From: Thalassospira profundimaris
GTDB taxonomy: Bacteria > Pseudomonadota > Alphaproteobacteria > Rhodospirillales > Thalassospiraceae
Direction: 5' to 3'
Assembly (NCBI RefSeq): GCF_003326755.1
Contig: NZ_JPWH01000013.1
Span: forward strand, 62,001-126,000
Length of the DNA: 64,000 nucleotides
Under the pieces are notes generated by a model. That model ran no database searches. It worked only from the letters and a program-made list of their open reading frames with translations, and was not told where the DNA came from. Every line of letters starts with the position of its first letter. The first letter of the stretch is position 1. Shown here piece by piece: positions 1 through 8,108 of this stretch. Both the position numbers and the translations under genes were made by a program.

Positions 1-1286
1 TGTTGCCCCTGCGCCCCCAGTCGCAATTTGCCCAAAAATTCCCGCAAATGCAGCAGTCGATCCGCATTCAGCCGGTTTCATTAAGCGACGAGGACGTTAT
101 TTGCGCCATTACCGTGCGCGACGTCACCCTGGCGGTACAGCGCGACCAGCTTTTGCGCCGCCAGGCCGCCGAACTGGCCGAACTCGTCACCAAAACCCGC
201 CGCAGCGAGGACCGCACCCGCGCCATTTTGCAAAACACCATTGATGCCATCCTTGTCGCCTCCGAAGATGGCAACCTGGAACCGCTTAATGCCCGCGCCC
301 AGGAGCTATGCGGTCCCCAGGGCGATCCGGAAATCAAGAATATCATTCAGTTTCTGCTGCCCGACTGCGGCAATAACCCGCCGCCCAAGCCCCCCAGCGA
401 CCGCCTGCTGACCGACCTTGGCACCGGGGTGATCGAAATTCTGGCCTGTCCGGCCAACGGGCACAATATTCCTCTCGAAGTCGCCATCAGCCATTTTACC
501 GCCTATGGCCGCTATCATTACATCATTACCCTGCGCGATATTTCCCAGCGCAAACGCCACGAACTTGAAATCCAGAACACCATGCAGGAGCTTGAAAACT
601 CCAATGCGGAACTGGAACAGTTCGCCTATGCCGCCTCGCACGATTTGCAGGAACCGCTGCGCATGGTCTCAAGCTATACCCAGCTTCTGGCCCGGCGCTA
701 TCGCGGGCAGCTTGATGATACGGCAGATGAATTCATTCACTATGCCGTGGATGGCACCCAGCGCATGCAGCGCATGATCGACGACCTGCTGACCCTCTCG
801 CGGGTGGGGCGGCATGGCAAACCGTTTCAGCCAGTCCCCCTGACCGGCCTGTTTGACGCGATCGAAGCCAACCTGAAACGCGCCGAAGCCGCACCCGCGG
901 GCAACGTCATCCGTCAACCCGGCCTGCCTGTTGTGACGGGCGATCCCAGCCAGCTTTTGCAGCTTTTTCAGAACCTGGTCTCAAACGGCCTGAAATACAG
1001 CGACCCGACCCATGCCGAAGTGCATATTTCCGCCCGCGAATTCGATAGCTTCTGGCGCATTTCCGTCTCCGATAACGGCATTGGCATCGACCCGCAATAT
1101 CACGCCAGCATCTTTGAAATTTTCAAACGTCTGCATGGTTATGGCGATTATGCCGGAACAGGTATTGGCCTTGCGCTTTGCAAAAAAATTGTCGAACGCC
1201 ACGGCGGCAATATCCATGTGGAAAGCGCACTTGGGGAAGGCAGTACCTTCCATGTCGATCTTCCCAAAGAGCACAACGTATTGTGA
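1..1286 (+). CDS. PAS-domain sensor histidine kinase (5' truncated by window edge)
   Basis: The reading frame is open to the left edge, so the true start and probably more sensor domain lie outside the window. Counting from the codon at position 3, the visible part holds the end of one PAS-like domain (to about residue 42), a short coiled linker, a second PAS domain (about 70-187, ending in a PAC-like LRDIS segment), a HisKA domain with the phospho-acceptor His at 213 in ASHDLQEPLR, and a HATPase domain with N-box (N324/N328), G1 DNGIGI (357-362) and G2 GTGIGL (385-390). All catalytic motifs are intact, so it should autophosphorylate and pass phosphate to a response regulator. No receiver domain or partner regulator is visible. 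No transmembrane segment is seen in the visible part, so the kinase may be soluble. The signal is unknown. Confidence 0.9.
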   Translation, partial: LPLRPQSQFAQKFPQMQQSIRIQPVSLSDEDVICAITVRDVTLAVQRDQLLRRQAAELAELVTKTRRSEDRTRAILQNTIDAILVASEDGNLEPLNARAQELCGPQGDPEIKNIIQFLLPDCGNNPPPKPPSDRLLTDLGTGVIEILACPANGHNIPLEVAISHFTAYGRYHYIITLRDISQRKRHELEIQNTMQELENSNAELEQFAYAASHDLQEPLRMVSSYTQLLARRYRGQLDDTADEFIHYAVDGTQRMQRMIDDLLTLSRVGRHGKPFQPVPLTGLFDAIEANLKRAEAAPAGNVIRQPGLPVVTGDPSQLLQLFQNLVSNGLKYSDPTHAEVHISAREFDSFWRISVSDNGIGIDPQYHASIFEIFKRLHGYGDYAGTGIGLALCKKIVERHGGNIHVESALGEGSTFHVDLPKEHNVL

Positions 1287-1310
1287 TTGGGGATAAAACC
1301 GTGTAGTTTT

Positions 1311-1330
1311 CGTTTACGTAAGCGTAAACG
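1311..1330. promoter_or_regulatory. Palindromic operator upstream of MerR-family gene
   Basis: A perfect inverted repeat with 8-bp arms CGTTTACG and CGTAAACG separated by TAAG lies 13 bp before the start of the MerR-family gene. Its core, TTTACG-N4-CGTAAA, closely resembles the consensus described for LiuR, a MerR-family regulator of branched-chain amino acid catabolism. Autoregulation is the simplest reading. The family assignment of the operator is inference from resemblance. Confidence 0.7.
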
Positions 1331-1343
1331 TTAAAGATATTTC

Positions 1344-1724
1344 ATGACCGACAGTTTTTCGATTACCGATCTTGCCCGCGAATTTGATGTCACCACCCGC
1401 ACGATCCGCTTTTACGAGGATCAGGGCCTGATCGCGCCTGATCGCCAGGGACAAACCCGCATTTACGGCCAGCGCGACAGGGTGCGCCTGCGCCTGATCA
1501 TGCGCGGCAAGCGACTGGGATTTGCGCTAAAGGAAATTCGCGACCTTTTGGACCTTTATGAAACCGACCGCAGCGAGATTACCCAGCTCACCATCCTGAT
1601 CAACAAAATCGACGAACGCCGCGATACCCTGCGCAAACAGCGCGCCGATATTGATGCCACCCTTGAAGAACTTGATCTGCTTGAGGAAAACTGCCAGCAG
1701 GAACTCCGTCGCAAATCAGGCTGA
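1344..1724 (+). CDS. MerR-family transcriptional regulator, LiuR-like
   Basis: A 126-residue protein with an N-terminal winged helix-turn-helix (about residues 6-75, including the RTIRFYEDQGLI signature) followed by a long coiled-coil dimerisation helix (about 80-120). It has no C-terminal effector domain or metal-binding cysteine pair; the only Cys is at the C-terminus. Proteins of this size and sequence (LiuR group) repress leucine/isovalerate and fatty-acid degradation genes in proteobacteria. The palindrome just upstream supports this reading and autoregulation. No liu catabolic genes adjoin it here, so it would act elsewhere in the genome. It converges with the next gene, leaving only 4 bp between them. 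Confidence 0.85.
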   Translation: MTDSFSITDLAREFDVTTRTIRFYEDQGLIAPDRQGQTRIYGQRDRVRLRLIMRGKRLGFALKEIRDLLDLYETDRSEITQLTILINKIDERRDTLRKQRADIDATLEELDLLEENCQQELRRKSG

Positions 1725-1728
1725 TGCC

Positions 1729-2127
1729 TTAAGATGCGGACTGATCGGTTTCTGGCAGGGGGACACGCGGCACCGAAGGACGGGAAAACAGAAAAACACA
1801 TACCGGAATCGCCACCGCCAACTGCACCAGCGGCACCCAGTGCACCTGCACAAAAATCATCGACATGCCGATCATAACGGCAAAGGTCGCCGCCGCCATA
1901 ATTTTGGCCCGCAGGCTGATCACACCATGATGTTTCCACTGCAAGATCGGCGGGCCAAGGCGCGGATGTTCATGCAGCCAGCGATGCAGGCGCGGCGACC
2001 CCTTGCCAAAGGCCCATGCCGCCAGCAACATGAAGGGGGTTGTCGGCAGCAATGGCAGAAAAATCCCCGCCACCCCCAGCCCGACAGACAGCCATCCCAA
2101 CGCAACAAAAAGATGTCCCGGATGCAA
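1729..2127 (-). CDS. DUF454 (YbaN-like) inner-membrane protein
   Basis: A 132-residue integral membrane protein with hydrophobic segments near residues 8-40 and 75-112. The N-terminal [20 protein letters not shown] pattern and the WKHHGVIS loop are typical of DUF454/YbaN proteins, whose function is unknown. The best start is TTG at 2127, because an AGGAG ribosome site sits about 8 nt upstream and the usual family start aligns there. It has a proline/polar C-terminal tail and no operon partner. Confidence 0.8.
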   Translation of the reverse strand: MHPGHLFVALGWLSVGLGVAGIFLPLLPTTPFMLLAAWAFGKGSPRLHRWLHEHPRLGPPILQWKHHGVISLRAKIMAAATFAVMIGMSMIFVQVHWVPLVQLAVAIPVCVFLFSRPSVPRVPLPETDQSAS

Positions 2128-2292
2128 AATTCAGCTCCTTGTACCGCCCGGCCCATTTGACGGGTTTCATTCTTTGGAATCTAGGGCTAGCATCCCTAAA
2201 GTTCAACTATTTGCAAATCATTATCAACACGACATGGCATATTTTCACATTTTTCCCGCTATCCTGCCCTGTTCCCGTGCCGGAGAACCGGC

Positions 2293-2709
2293 ATGATTCA
2301 GGTTGGGAACGGCCTTTTTCTGGATGAAAGTCATCTGGAATTTCATTTTGTTCGGTCATCGGGGCCTGGCGGGCAAAATGTGAACAAGGTTTCAACCGCC
2401 GTACATATGCGCGTGCGGGTCAGCGAATTGACCGAATTGCCCGAACGCGTGCGCATCCGTCTGCGCGAACTGGCCGGCAGCCGTTTGACCAATGGCGATG
2501 AAATCATCATTGATGCCCAGCGTTTCCGCACCCAGGAACGCAACCGCCAGGATGCGATTGACCGTTTTGTCAATCTGGTACGCAAGGCCGCCGAGCGCAA
2601 GAAATTCCGTGTTAAAACCCGCCCGTCCCTCTCGGCCAAACGCAAGCGGGTCGATGCCAAGAAAAAACGCGGTGATGTCAAAAAGATGCGCCGCAGCCCC
2701 ATCGACTGA
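2293..2709 (+). CDS. arfB: Alternative ribosome-rescue factor ArfB (peptidyl-tRNA hydrolase)
   Basis: A 138-residue protein with the GGQ motif at 26-28 (RSSGPGGQNVNKVST), which hydrolyses peptidyl-tRNA in the ribosomal P site, and a highly basic C-terminal tail (from about 105, rich in Lys/Arg) that in ArfB enters the empty mRNA channel of stalled ribosomes. It is too short and lacks the codon-recognition domains to be a normal RF1/RF2. The ATG is preceded by GGAG at a good distance. ArfB backs up trans-translation. It stands alone here, with the thioesterase gene downstream on the same strand. Confidence 0.93.
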   Translation: MIQVGNGLFLDESHLEFHFVRSSGPGGQNVNKVSTAVHMRVRVSELTELPERVRIRLRELAGSRLTNGDEIIIDAQRFRTQERNRQDAIDRFVNLVRKAAERKKFRVKTRPSLSAKRKRVDAKKKRGDVKKMRRSPID

Positions 2710-2851
2710 TCCTGTCGCCAACAAACCGGCCCCACCTATCCAACCTGTCCGGATAATACCTGGCCGTATCCTTATGGCGCATTGCAGCACGGGCATGGCC
2801 TGCCTATGGTTAAGCTATCACCCTGCGTTCCGAAAAAATGTGGAAACCGTC

Positions 2852-3634
2852 ATGACCCCGGACTGGTCCCGAGTTGCACAGGCCCAAATGCCCGCCAATT
2901 GCGGATGGCAAGGCCATTATCGGGTGCGATATTCCGAAATTGGCGCAAATGGCCGTACCACCCTGCCCGCCCTGGCCGATTACATGCAGGATTCTGCCGG
3001 TTGGGGCGCAAAAGACCTGCAATTGGCCTATGACGATACGGTCTCGCGGGGTGTGGCATGGGTTTTGGCTCGCATGGTCATTCTGGTGCATCATTACCCG
3101 TCCAATGGCGAAGCACTGCGCCTTGAAACCTGGCCGTCAGGGTTTTCCCATCGCATGGCAAGCCGCGACTGGCGCCTGTATGATGAAGCTGGCGATATTT
3201 GTGCCGTTGCACAAAGTTTCTGGGCGCTATTCGACCTGAAACAACGGCGGGCGGCTCCCTGGCCGGACTGGCTGGTGGCACGCCTGCCCGATCCGCCCGG
3301 CCCCAAACTGCTTGAGGTATCGCCGCGCCCGGCTTCTCCGCCGGAAGATCTGGTCGCCCGCAACACCATGATCGCCCAGGCGTCGGATCTGGACATTTAC
3401 GGCCATGTCAACAATGTCAGGCTGATGCAGTGGATCCTGGGAACAACCAATAACGGTCTTGCCAATTTTCAACCCAACGGCATCGATATTCAGTTCCGGG
3501 CCGAATGCCGCCTGCATGACCGCGTGATGATTCGTCAAACCGACGATTATGCAGCAATTTCCCGAACCGAAAATACCAGCGCGGCCGGTCATGCCCTCCC
3601 GACCGATCTTGTCCGCGCCCGGATCATGCGCTAA
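2852..3634 (+). CDS. Acyl-ACP thioesterase family protein
   Basis: A 260-residue protein built from two hot-dog halves. The first covers about 15-140 (WQGHYRVRYSEIGANG, then LARMVILVHHYPSNGEALRLETW) and the second about 160-255 (ASDLDIYGHVNNVRLMQWIL). The DxxGHVNN-type motif and the tandem arrangement are those of the FatA/FatB-like family, which releases free fatty acids from acyl carrier protein. Bacterial members are less studied than plant ones, so the substrate is unknown. The frame is open much further upstream (to 2492) but overlaps arfB there, and similarity to the family begins only after 2852. I therefore take ATG 2852; an ATG at 2795 is possible. Confidence 0.8.
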   Translation: MTPDWSRVAQAQMPANCGWQGHYRVRYSEIGANGRTTLPALADYMQDSAGWGAKDLQLAYDDTVSRGVAWVLARMVILVHHYPSNGEALRLETWPSGFSHRMASRDWRLYDEAGDICAVAQSFWALFDLKQRRAAPWPDWLVARLPDPPGPKLLEVSPRPASPPEDLVARNTMIAQASDLDIYGHVNNVRLMQWILGTTNNGLANFQPNGIDIQFRAECRLHDRVMIRQTDDYAAISRTENTSAAGHALPTDLVRARIMR

Positions 3635-3651
3635 CGCGATTTGTTTTGACC

Positions 3652-4272
3652 TCAGGCCTCTTCCATCGCATCGCATAACAGGGCAATAGGTTTAAAACTG
3701 CGGCGGTGATGAACCGTTGGCCCGGCATCGGTCAAGCCAGCCATATGTTTCTTCACACCATAGCCGGCATTGCCTTCCCATCCATAATGGGGGTAACGCA
3801 CAGCCAGACGCGTCATGGCGCGATCGCGCACCACCTTGGCAACAATTGATGCCGCCGCGATAGAGAGCGATTTGCCATCGCCCTTGACCACGGTTTGCAC
3901 CGGGCACGGCAGCCCCGGGTCCCGATTGCCGTCCACCAGCGCCTGATCGGGCACTTGCGGCAAACGGGCCACAGCCCGGCGCATGGCAATATAAGTCGCC
4001 TGCAAAATATTAACACGGTCAATCTCGCGCACCGACGCCGCCCCGATGCCAACAATCGCACAATCCATAATCCGGGCTGCCAGCAGGTCGCGCTTTGAGG
4101 CCGACAGCTTTTTGGAATCATTTAGCAGCGCGTACAAATCGCCAATGCGGGCGTCCTCGCGCGGTAACACCACGGCAGCCGCCACCACCGGCCCGGCCAG
4201 CGGCCCGCGTCCTACCTCGTCGATCCCGGCAATGATACCGCGATACTGATCTTCAATTTCAAAGTCGGGCAT
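3652..4272 (-). CDS. rnhB: Ribonuclease HII
   Basis: A 206-residue protein carrying the RNase HII signature [19 protein letters not shown] with the catalytic Asp-Glu pair near its N-terminus, the [10 protein letters not shown] segment, and [11 protein letters not shown] containing further active-site residues. It cleaves RNA strands and single ribonucleotides in RNA-DNA duplexes, acting in ribonucleotide excision repair. The length matches the usual 200-210 residues. ATG 4272 is preferred; a GTG at 4296 would add eight residues with no family similarity. It converges with the thioesterase gene, with a 17-bp gap. Confidence 0.95.
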   Translation of the reverse strand: MPDFEIEDQYRGIIAGIDEVGRGPLAGPVVAAAVVLPREDARIGDLYALLNDSKKLSASKRDLLAARIMDCAIVGIGAASVREIDRVNILQATYIAMRRAVARLPQVPDQALVDGNRDPGLPCPVQTVVKGDGKSLSIAAASIVAKVVRDRAMTRLAVRYPHYGWEGNAGYGVKKHMAGLTDAGPTVHHRRSFKPIALLCDAMEEA

Positions 4273-4403
4273 GGCTGTTATCGATCTGTGTTGCACTTGG
4301 TCTTACGGGTTGACTGACATCAAAGTCCCCTTGGTGACCCGCCCTTCATATCACGGGCCATACACCGAAAAACAGGGCGTTTTGGCGCATCGTTGCCTCT
4401 CGC

Positions 4404-4796
4404 CTAGTCTGGCCCGTAACAGACAGCCTGCAGTTTATTGCCATCCGGGTCGCGCACATAGGCGGCATAATAATCCGGCCCGTAATGCGGGCGTTCGCCC
4501 GGTGCGCCTTCATCCATACCGCCATTTTTCAATGCCAATTCGTGAAAGGACCGCACCTGTTCACGGCGTTCCGCCAGAAAGGCAATATGGGTGCCGTTGC
4601 CCCATGTTGCCGGGCGACCATCTTCGGGGCTGTAAATGTAAATCGTCGGCATGTGACTATCCCGTTCATAGGCCAGCGGCTTTTCAGGGGGTTTTGGCAG
4701 GCGGTCAAAACCAATTGCCCCCAAAACCGCATCATAAAACCGGGCCGACCGGGCCTTGTCATTGGTTCCCAGGGTAATGTGGCTTAGCACTGTCAT
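4404..4796 (-). CDS. VOC-family protein (glyoxalase/dioxygenase fold)
   Basis: A 130-residue single-domain VOC protein (two beta-alpha-beta-beta-beta modules). It begins SHITLGTNDKARSARFYDAVL and ends with YVRDPDGNKLQAVCYG, the typical metal-site Glu region being altered. These proteins often act on small electrophiles or antibiotics, but the sequence does not fix a substrate. AAGGGG lies upstream of the ATG. The gene is monocistronic. Confidence 0.8.
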   Translation of the reverse strand: MTVLSHITLGTNDKARSARFYDAVLGAIGFDRLPKPPEKPLAYERDSHMPTIYIYSPEDGRPATWGNGTHIAFLAERREQVRSFHELALKNGGMDEGAPGERPHYGPDYYAAYVRDPDGNKLQAVCYGPD

Positions 4797-4934
4797 CGAA
4801 CGCGCGCCCCTTGTGTGGCATTAAGTTTTGTCTGCCCATGTCGGTCTTTGACACAGCATACCAGAAACCGCGCGCGGGTGTTTTCGCAAAAACCAGTGTG
4901 CAGAAACCCGCAAGACATTCCACCGCCCCAAACA

Positions 4935-4966
4935 AAACACCGGCCCTGCTGCCAGAACCGGTGTTT
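4935..4966. terminator. Bidirectional intrinsic terminator after Mrp operon
   Basis: A 9-bp perfect stem (AAACACCGG / CCGGTGTTT) with a 14-nt loop and T-rich flanks on both strands. It lies just beyond the mnhG stop codon and is placed to end the Mrp operon transcript. Confidence 0.7.
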
Positions 4967-5001
4967 TTCATTTTCATGCCCAACAGATCAGAACGTCGCC
5001 T

Positions 5002-5403
5002 TCAGTCCTGCGGCAGTTTGCCCGGATCCCGGGGCTGTTCCTCGGGGTCACGCACATCAAAAGTGGCCCAGCCTTCGGCTTCGCCGGTATGGGGCAAATC
5101 ATCCTTTGGGTCGACATGGCGCAGCAAATAGGCCTTGCCAATCAAATTCGCCGTGATCGGTGCGGTCAGAAACAGGAAAATCGTGATCAGCAATTCATGA
5201 ATGGTAAATGTGCCGCGTTCAACCCAGAAAAACAGCATCGATGCAATCAGGATGGACCCGACCCCCACCGTCGTTGCCTTGGTCGGGGCATGAAGACGCA
5301 TCAAAAGATTGGGCAGCTTGACCAGCCCGAACGACCCGATCAGGGTAAAAAGGCCCCCAATCACGATCAGAACGGAAATGACGAGTTCAACAATAAATTC
5401 CAT
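5002..5403 (-). CDS. mnhG: Mrp/Mnh cation:proton antiporter subunit G
   Basis: Last gene of the Mrp operon, about 133 residues. Three hydrophobic helices (about 4-25, 38-58, 63-88) enclose the family pattern LPNLLMRLHAPTKATTVG. The C-terminal tail is polar, acidic and longer than in short MrpG proteins. MrpG is a small membrane subunit of the hetero-oligomeric Na+(Li+)/H+ antiporter. ATG 5403 has the AGGA of the preceding gene's end at a suitable distance; ATG 5412 is an alternative and would lie directly on that site. Confidence 0.92.
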   Translation of the reverse strand: MEFIVELVISVLIVIGGLFTLIGSFGLVKLPNLLMRLHAPTKATTVGVGSILIASMLFFWVERGTFTIHELLITIFLFLTAPITANLIGKAYLLRHVDPKDDLPHTGEAEGWATFDVRDPEEQPRDPGKLPQD

Positions 5404-5414
5404 CACATCCATTC

Positions 5415-5684
5415 CTATTCGATGATGTCGCCGCGCAGGACGAACTTGCAATAGGCCACGGTCGAAACAAACCCCACCATTGCAAACAGCAAGGCCGCCT
5501 CGAAATACATCGATGTGGCCCGGCCAATGCCATAGAGCACCAAAAGCGCGATACCGTTAATCGCCATCGTATCAACCGCCAGCACACGGTCGGCAATGGT
5601 CGGCCCGAAGGACAAACGCCACAGATTGATCAGCAACGCCAGGCCTGCGCAAACAAACGCAAAGTTCAGGGCATATTCAATCAT
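5415..5684 (-). CDS. mnhF: Mrp/Mnh cation:proton antiporter subunit F
   Basis: An 89-residue protein with three transmembrane helices and the MrpF core RLSFGPTIADRVLAVDTMAI. Asp and Arg in that core are conserved in the family. It starts inside the last codons of mnhE (4-nt ATGA overlap), which indicates translational coupling. Confidence 0.93.
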   Translation of the reverse strand: MIEYALNFAFVCAGLALLINLWRLSFGPTIADRVLAVDTMAINGIALLVLYGIGRATSMYFEAALLFAMVGFVSTVAYCKFVLRGDIIE

Positions 5685-6175
5685 TCAAAAATCTCCTTCA
5701 AACGGCGTTCGTAGCGCGATTTGATATCGTCAACCACACCTTGCGGGTCCGGGGCATGCAGGCAATGCACCAGAAGCGAGCGGGCATCACGCGATAAATC
5801 CACCGTTACGGTACCCGGCGTCATGGTGATGGTCCCGGCAAGGGCGGTAATCGCCTCGGGCGAGGTTAAATCCAGCGGCACGGTCACACTGGCCGGTTGC
5901 AGGCTATCGGCCTTGCGAAACAGCACCAGCCCCGCCACCACGACATTGGCAACCAGAATATCCCACAGCACAATCAGGCCATATTCGCAAATCGCCCAGA
6001 TATTGCCGACCTTGGGCCGCCCCGGCCAGAAGCTCTGGCTGATCAGGGGAATAACCACCGCCAGAATAACCGCAAACAGCACGGTTCCGACCGAAATCTC
6101 GTTGGCCAGCATCACCCAGATACCAACCAGAGCCACACTCAGCAGCGGGTGGGGAAGATAACGTTTCAACATCAT
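5681..6175 (-). CDS. mnhE: Mrp/Mnh cation:proton antiporter subunit E
   Basis: About 164 residues: three N-terminal transmembrane helices (about 10-30, 33-47, 62-85) and a cytoplasmic C-terminal domain with TITMTPGTVTVDLSRDARSLLVH, the hallmark of MrpE. Three start codons in a row (GTG 6178, ATG 6175, ATG 6172) follow an AGGA site; I chose the first ATG. The stop overlaps the start of mnhF. Confidence 0.93.
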   Translation of the reverse strand: MMLKRYLPHPLLSVALVGIWVMLANEISVGTVLFAVILAVVIPLISQSFWPGRPKVGNIWAICEYGLIVLWDILVANVVVAGLVLFRKADSLQPASVTVPLDLTSPEAITALAGTITMTPGTVTVDLSRDARSLLVHCLHAPDPQGVVDDIKSRYERRLKEIFE

Positions 6176-6193
6176 CACTGTCCTTTCTGCTGC

Positions 6194-7750
6194 TTATTGT
6201 GCAAAGGGCGCAACGGTGGTGACTTCGGCAACAGGGGCATCAGCCCCCATCACCGCACGAATATAACCGGTCGTATCAAACAGTTCGGCACTGGTATCAT
6301 GCAAATACCCCGTGACCGGCCCGGCAAAAACCGTTAACGCCACCAGCATCGCCAGCATCATGCCCGTGGCGATAATGGCCTGTGGCGGAAAAGTCTGGTC
6401 CGATGCGGTTTGGATCTCGCCTTCGGTGGCCGAACTTTTCCAGAAAAGCACACTGCCCGCCCGGCCAAAGCCGATAATATTCAAAAGCGAGGTGCCCAAA
6501 ATCGCCGCCCAGATCCAGATCATGTGGGGCGAATTTTGTGCTGCACTCAGGATTTGCAATTTACCCAGGAACCCCGAAAGCGGCGGCAGGCTGGCCATTG
6601 CAATCGCCCCCATGAAAAACAGGGCCGCGATCAGGCCGCTTTGACGAATTTCCGGAGCGGCATGCAAAATGCCGCCAAACTGCCCGCGCCGCGAAATCAC
6701 CAGATCGGCAATCAAAAACAGCGCCGCACCGGCAAAGGTGGAATGCAGCATGTAATACAGGCCCGCTGCCACGGAATCCGGGGTAAACAGGGAAATTGAA
6801 ATCATCAATGTCCCCATCGATCCAACAACAGCAAAGGCCACCATCCGGGTCAATTGTTTGGCCGCCAGCACACCGACCATCCCCACCACCAGCGTTACAA
6901 GCGCGGCTGGCAACAAATAAGGTGCGACAAGCCAGGAAAGGTCCCCTGCCGTTCCGCCAAAGGCCAGCGAATACAGCCGCAAAATGGAATAGGCCCCGAC
7001 CTTTGTCATGATGGCAAACAGGGCCGCCACCGGCGCCGGAGCATTGGCATAGGTCCCGGGCAGCCAGAAGTGCATCGGCACCATTGCCGCCTTGATGCAA
7101 AACACCAAAAACAGCACCAGCGCCCCCGCCTTGAGCAAGGCCAGGTCACTATCGGGCACCAGCGGCACCTTCAGGGCCAGATCGGCCATATTCAGCGTAC
7201 CGGTAACAGAATAAATCAGCCCCACGCCAATCAGAAACAGGCTGGAACCGGTCAGATTGACAACAATATACTGCATCCCGGCCTTAAGGCGCTCACCCCC
7301 GGCCCCATGCAGCATCAGGCCATAAGATGCGATCAGCAGGACTTCAAAAAACACGAACAGGTTAAAGAAGTCGCCGGTCAGAAACGCGCCATTGATGCCC
7401 ATAAGCTGGAACTGGAACAGGGCATGAAAATGCTTGCCGCGTTTGTCCCATTCGCGCGAGGCATAAAACCAGACAATAATCGCCAGGATAGAGGTTAACA
7501 GCACCATCATCGCCGACAGACGATCCAGCACCAGGACAATGCCAAACGGCGTCGGCCAGTTGCCCAGCGCATACATTTCCGGCCCGGTATGGGCAGCATA
7601 TGACACCAGGGCAATCGAGACGGCCAACAAGGCAACCACGGTAAAAGCCGAAAAAACGCGCTGCAATATCAGGTCATGACGGACTGCCAGAACAGTCAGT
7701 GCCCCCATAACCAAAGGCAGCACGACGGGAACGATCATCCAGTTACCCAT
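6194..7750 (-). CDS. mnhD: Mrp/Mnh cation:proton antiporter subunit D
   Basis: A 518-residue polytopic protein of the proton-translocating NADH-quinone oxidoreductase ND2/4/5 type. The conserved ion-path Glu is at 136 (NLFVFFEVLLIASYGLML), and the lysine helix reads FCIKAAMVPMHFWLPGTYA. About 14 helices are expected. MrpD with MrpA forms the ion-translocating core of the antiporter. Its ATG overlaps the mnhC stop by one base (TAATG), so the two are translationally coupled. Confidence 0.95.
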   Translation of the reverse strand: MGNWMIVPVVLPLVMGALTVLAVRHDLILQRVFSAFTVVALLAVSIALVSYAAHTGPEMYALGNWPTPFGIVLVLDRLSAMMVLLTSILAIIVWFYASREWDKRGKHFHALFQFQLMGINGAFLTGDFFNLFVFFEVLLIASYGLMLHGAGGERLKAGMQYIVVNLTGSSLFLIGVGLIYSVTGTLNMADLALKVPLVPDSDLALLKAGALVLFLVFCIKAAMVPMHFWLPGTYANAPAPVAALFAIMTKVGAYSILRLYSLAFGGTAGDLSWLVAPYLLPAALVTLVVGMVGVLAAKQLTRMVAFAVVGSMGTLMISISLFTPDSVAAGLYYMLHSTFAGAALFLIADLVISRRGQFGGILHAAPEIRQSGLIAALFFMGAIAMASLPPLSGFLGKLQILSAAQNSPHMIWIWAAILGTSLLNIIGFGRAGSVLFWKSSATEGEIQTASDQTFPPQAIIATGMMLAMLVALTVFAGPVTGYLHDTSAELFDTTGYIRAVMGADAPVAEVTTVAPFAQ

Positions 7751-8103
7751 TATTTCGTTTCTCCGGAATCAGTCGGGCCGCCGGGCAGGCCATCAACATG
7801 GTCATTACCGATTTCAAGATAGGTGCGCAAGGCCAGCACTACGATCACGGCTGTCATGCCAAAGGAAATCACAATCGCGGTCAAAACCAGCGCCTGGGGT
7901 AACGGGTCGGTATAACCGGTCGCGCTGTCGCTCAGGATCGGTGGCATATCCACCTGCAACCGGCCCATCGCGAACAAAAACACATTGACCGCATAGGACA
8001 GCAGCGACAATCCGATCACCACGGGAAAGGTCCTTCCGCGCAACAGCATGTAAACACCACATGCGCTTAAAAGGCCGATACTGCTTGCTACCAGAAATTC
8101 CAT
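7750..8103 (-). CDS. mnhC: Mrp/Mnh cation:proton antiporter subunit C
   Basis: A 117-residue NuoK-like protein with three transmembrane helices and the MrpC pattern DPLPQALVLTAIVISFGMTA. A short polar tail follows. It lies 5 bp after the mnhAB gene and overlaps the start of mnhD. Confidence 0.94.
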   Translation of the reverse strand: MEFLVASSIGLLSACGVYMLLRGRTFPVVIGLSLLSYAVNVFLFAMGRLQVDMPPILSDSATGYTDPLPQALVLTAIVISFGMTAVIVVLALRTYLEIGNDHVDGLPGGPTDSGETK

Positions 8104-8108
8104 GATGA

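Noticed and set aside
2492-2851. N-terminal extension of the thioesterase overlapping arfB
   Set aside because: The extension is low-complexity, overlaps a certain gene and has no family similarity; the domain starts after 2852.
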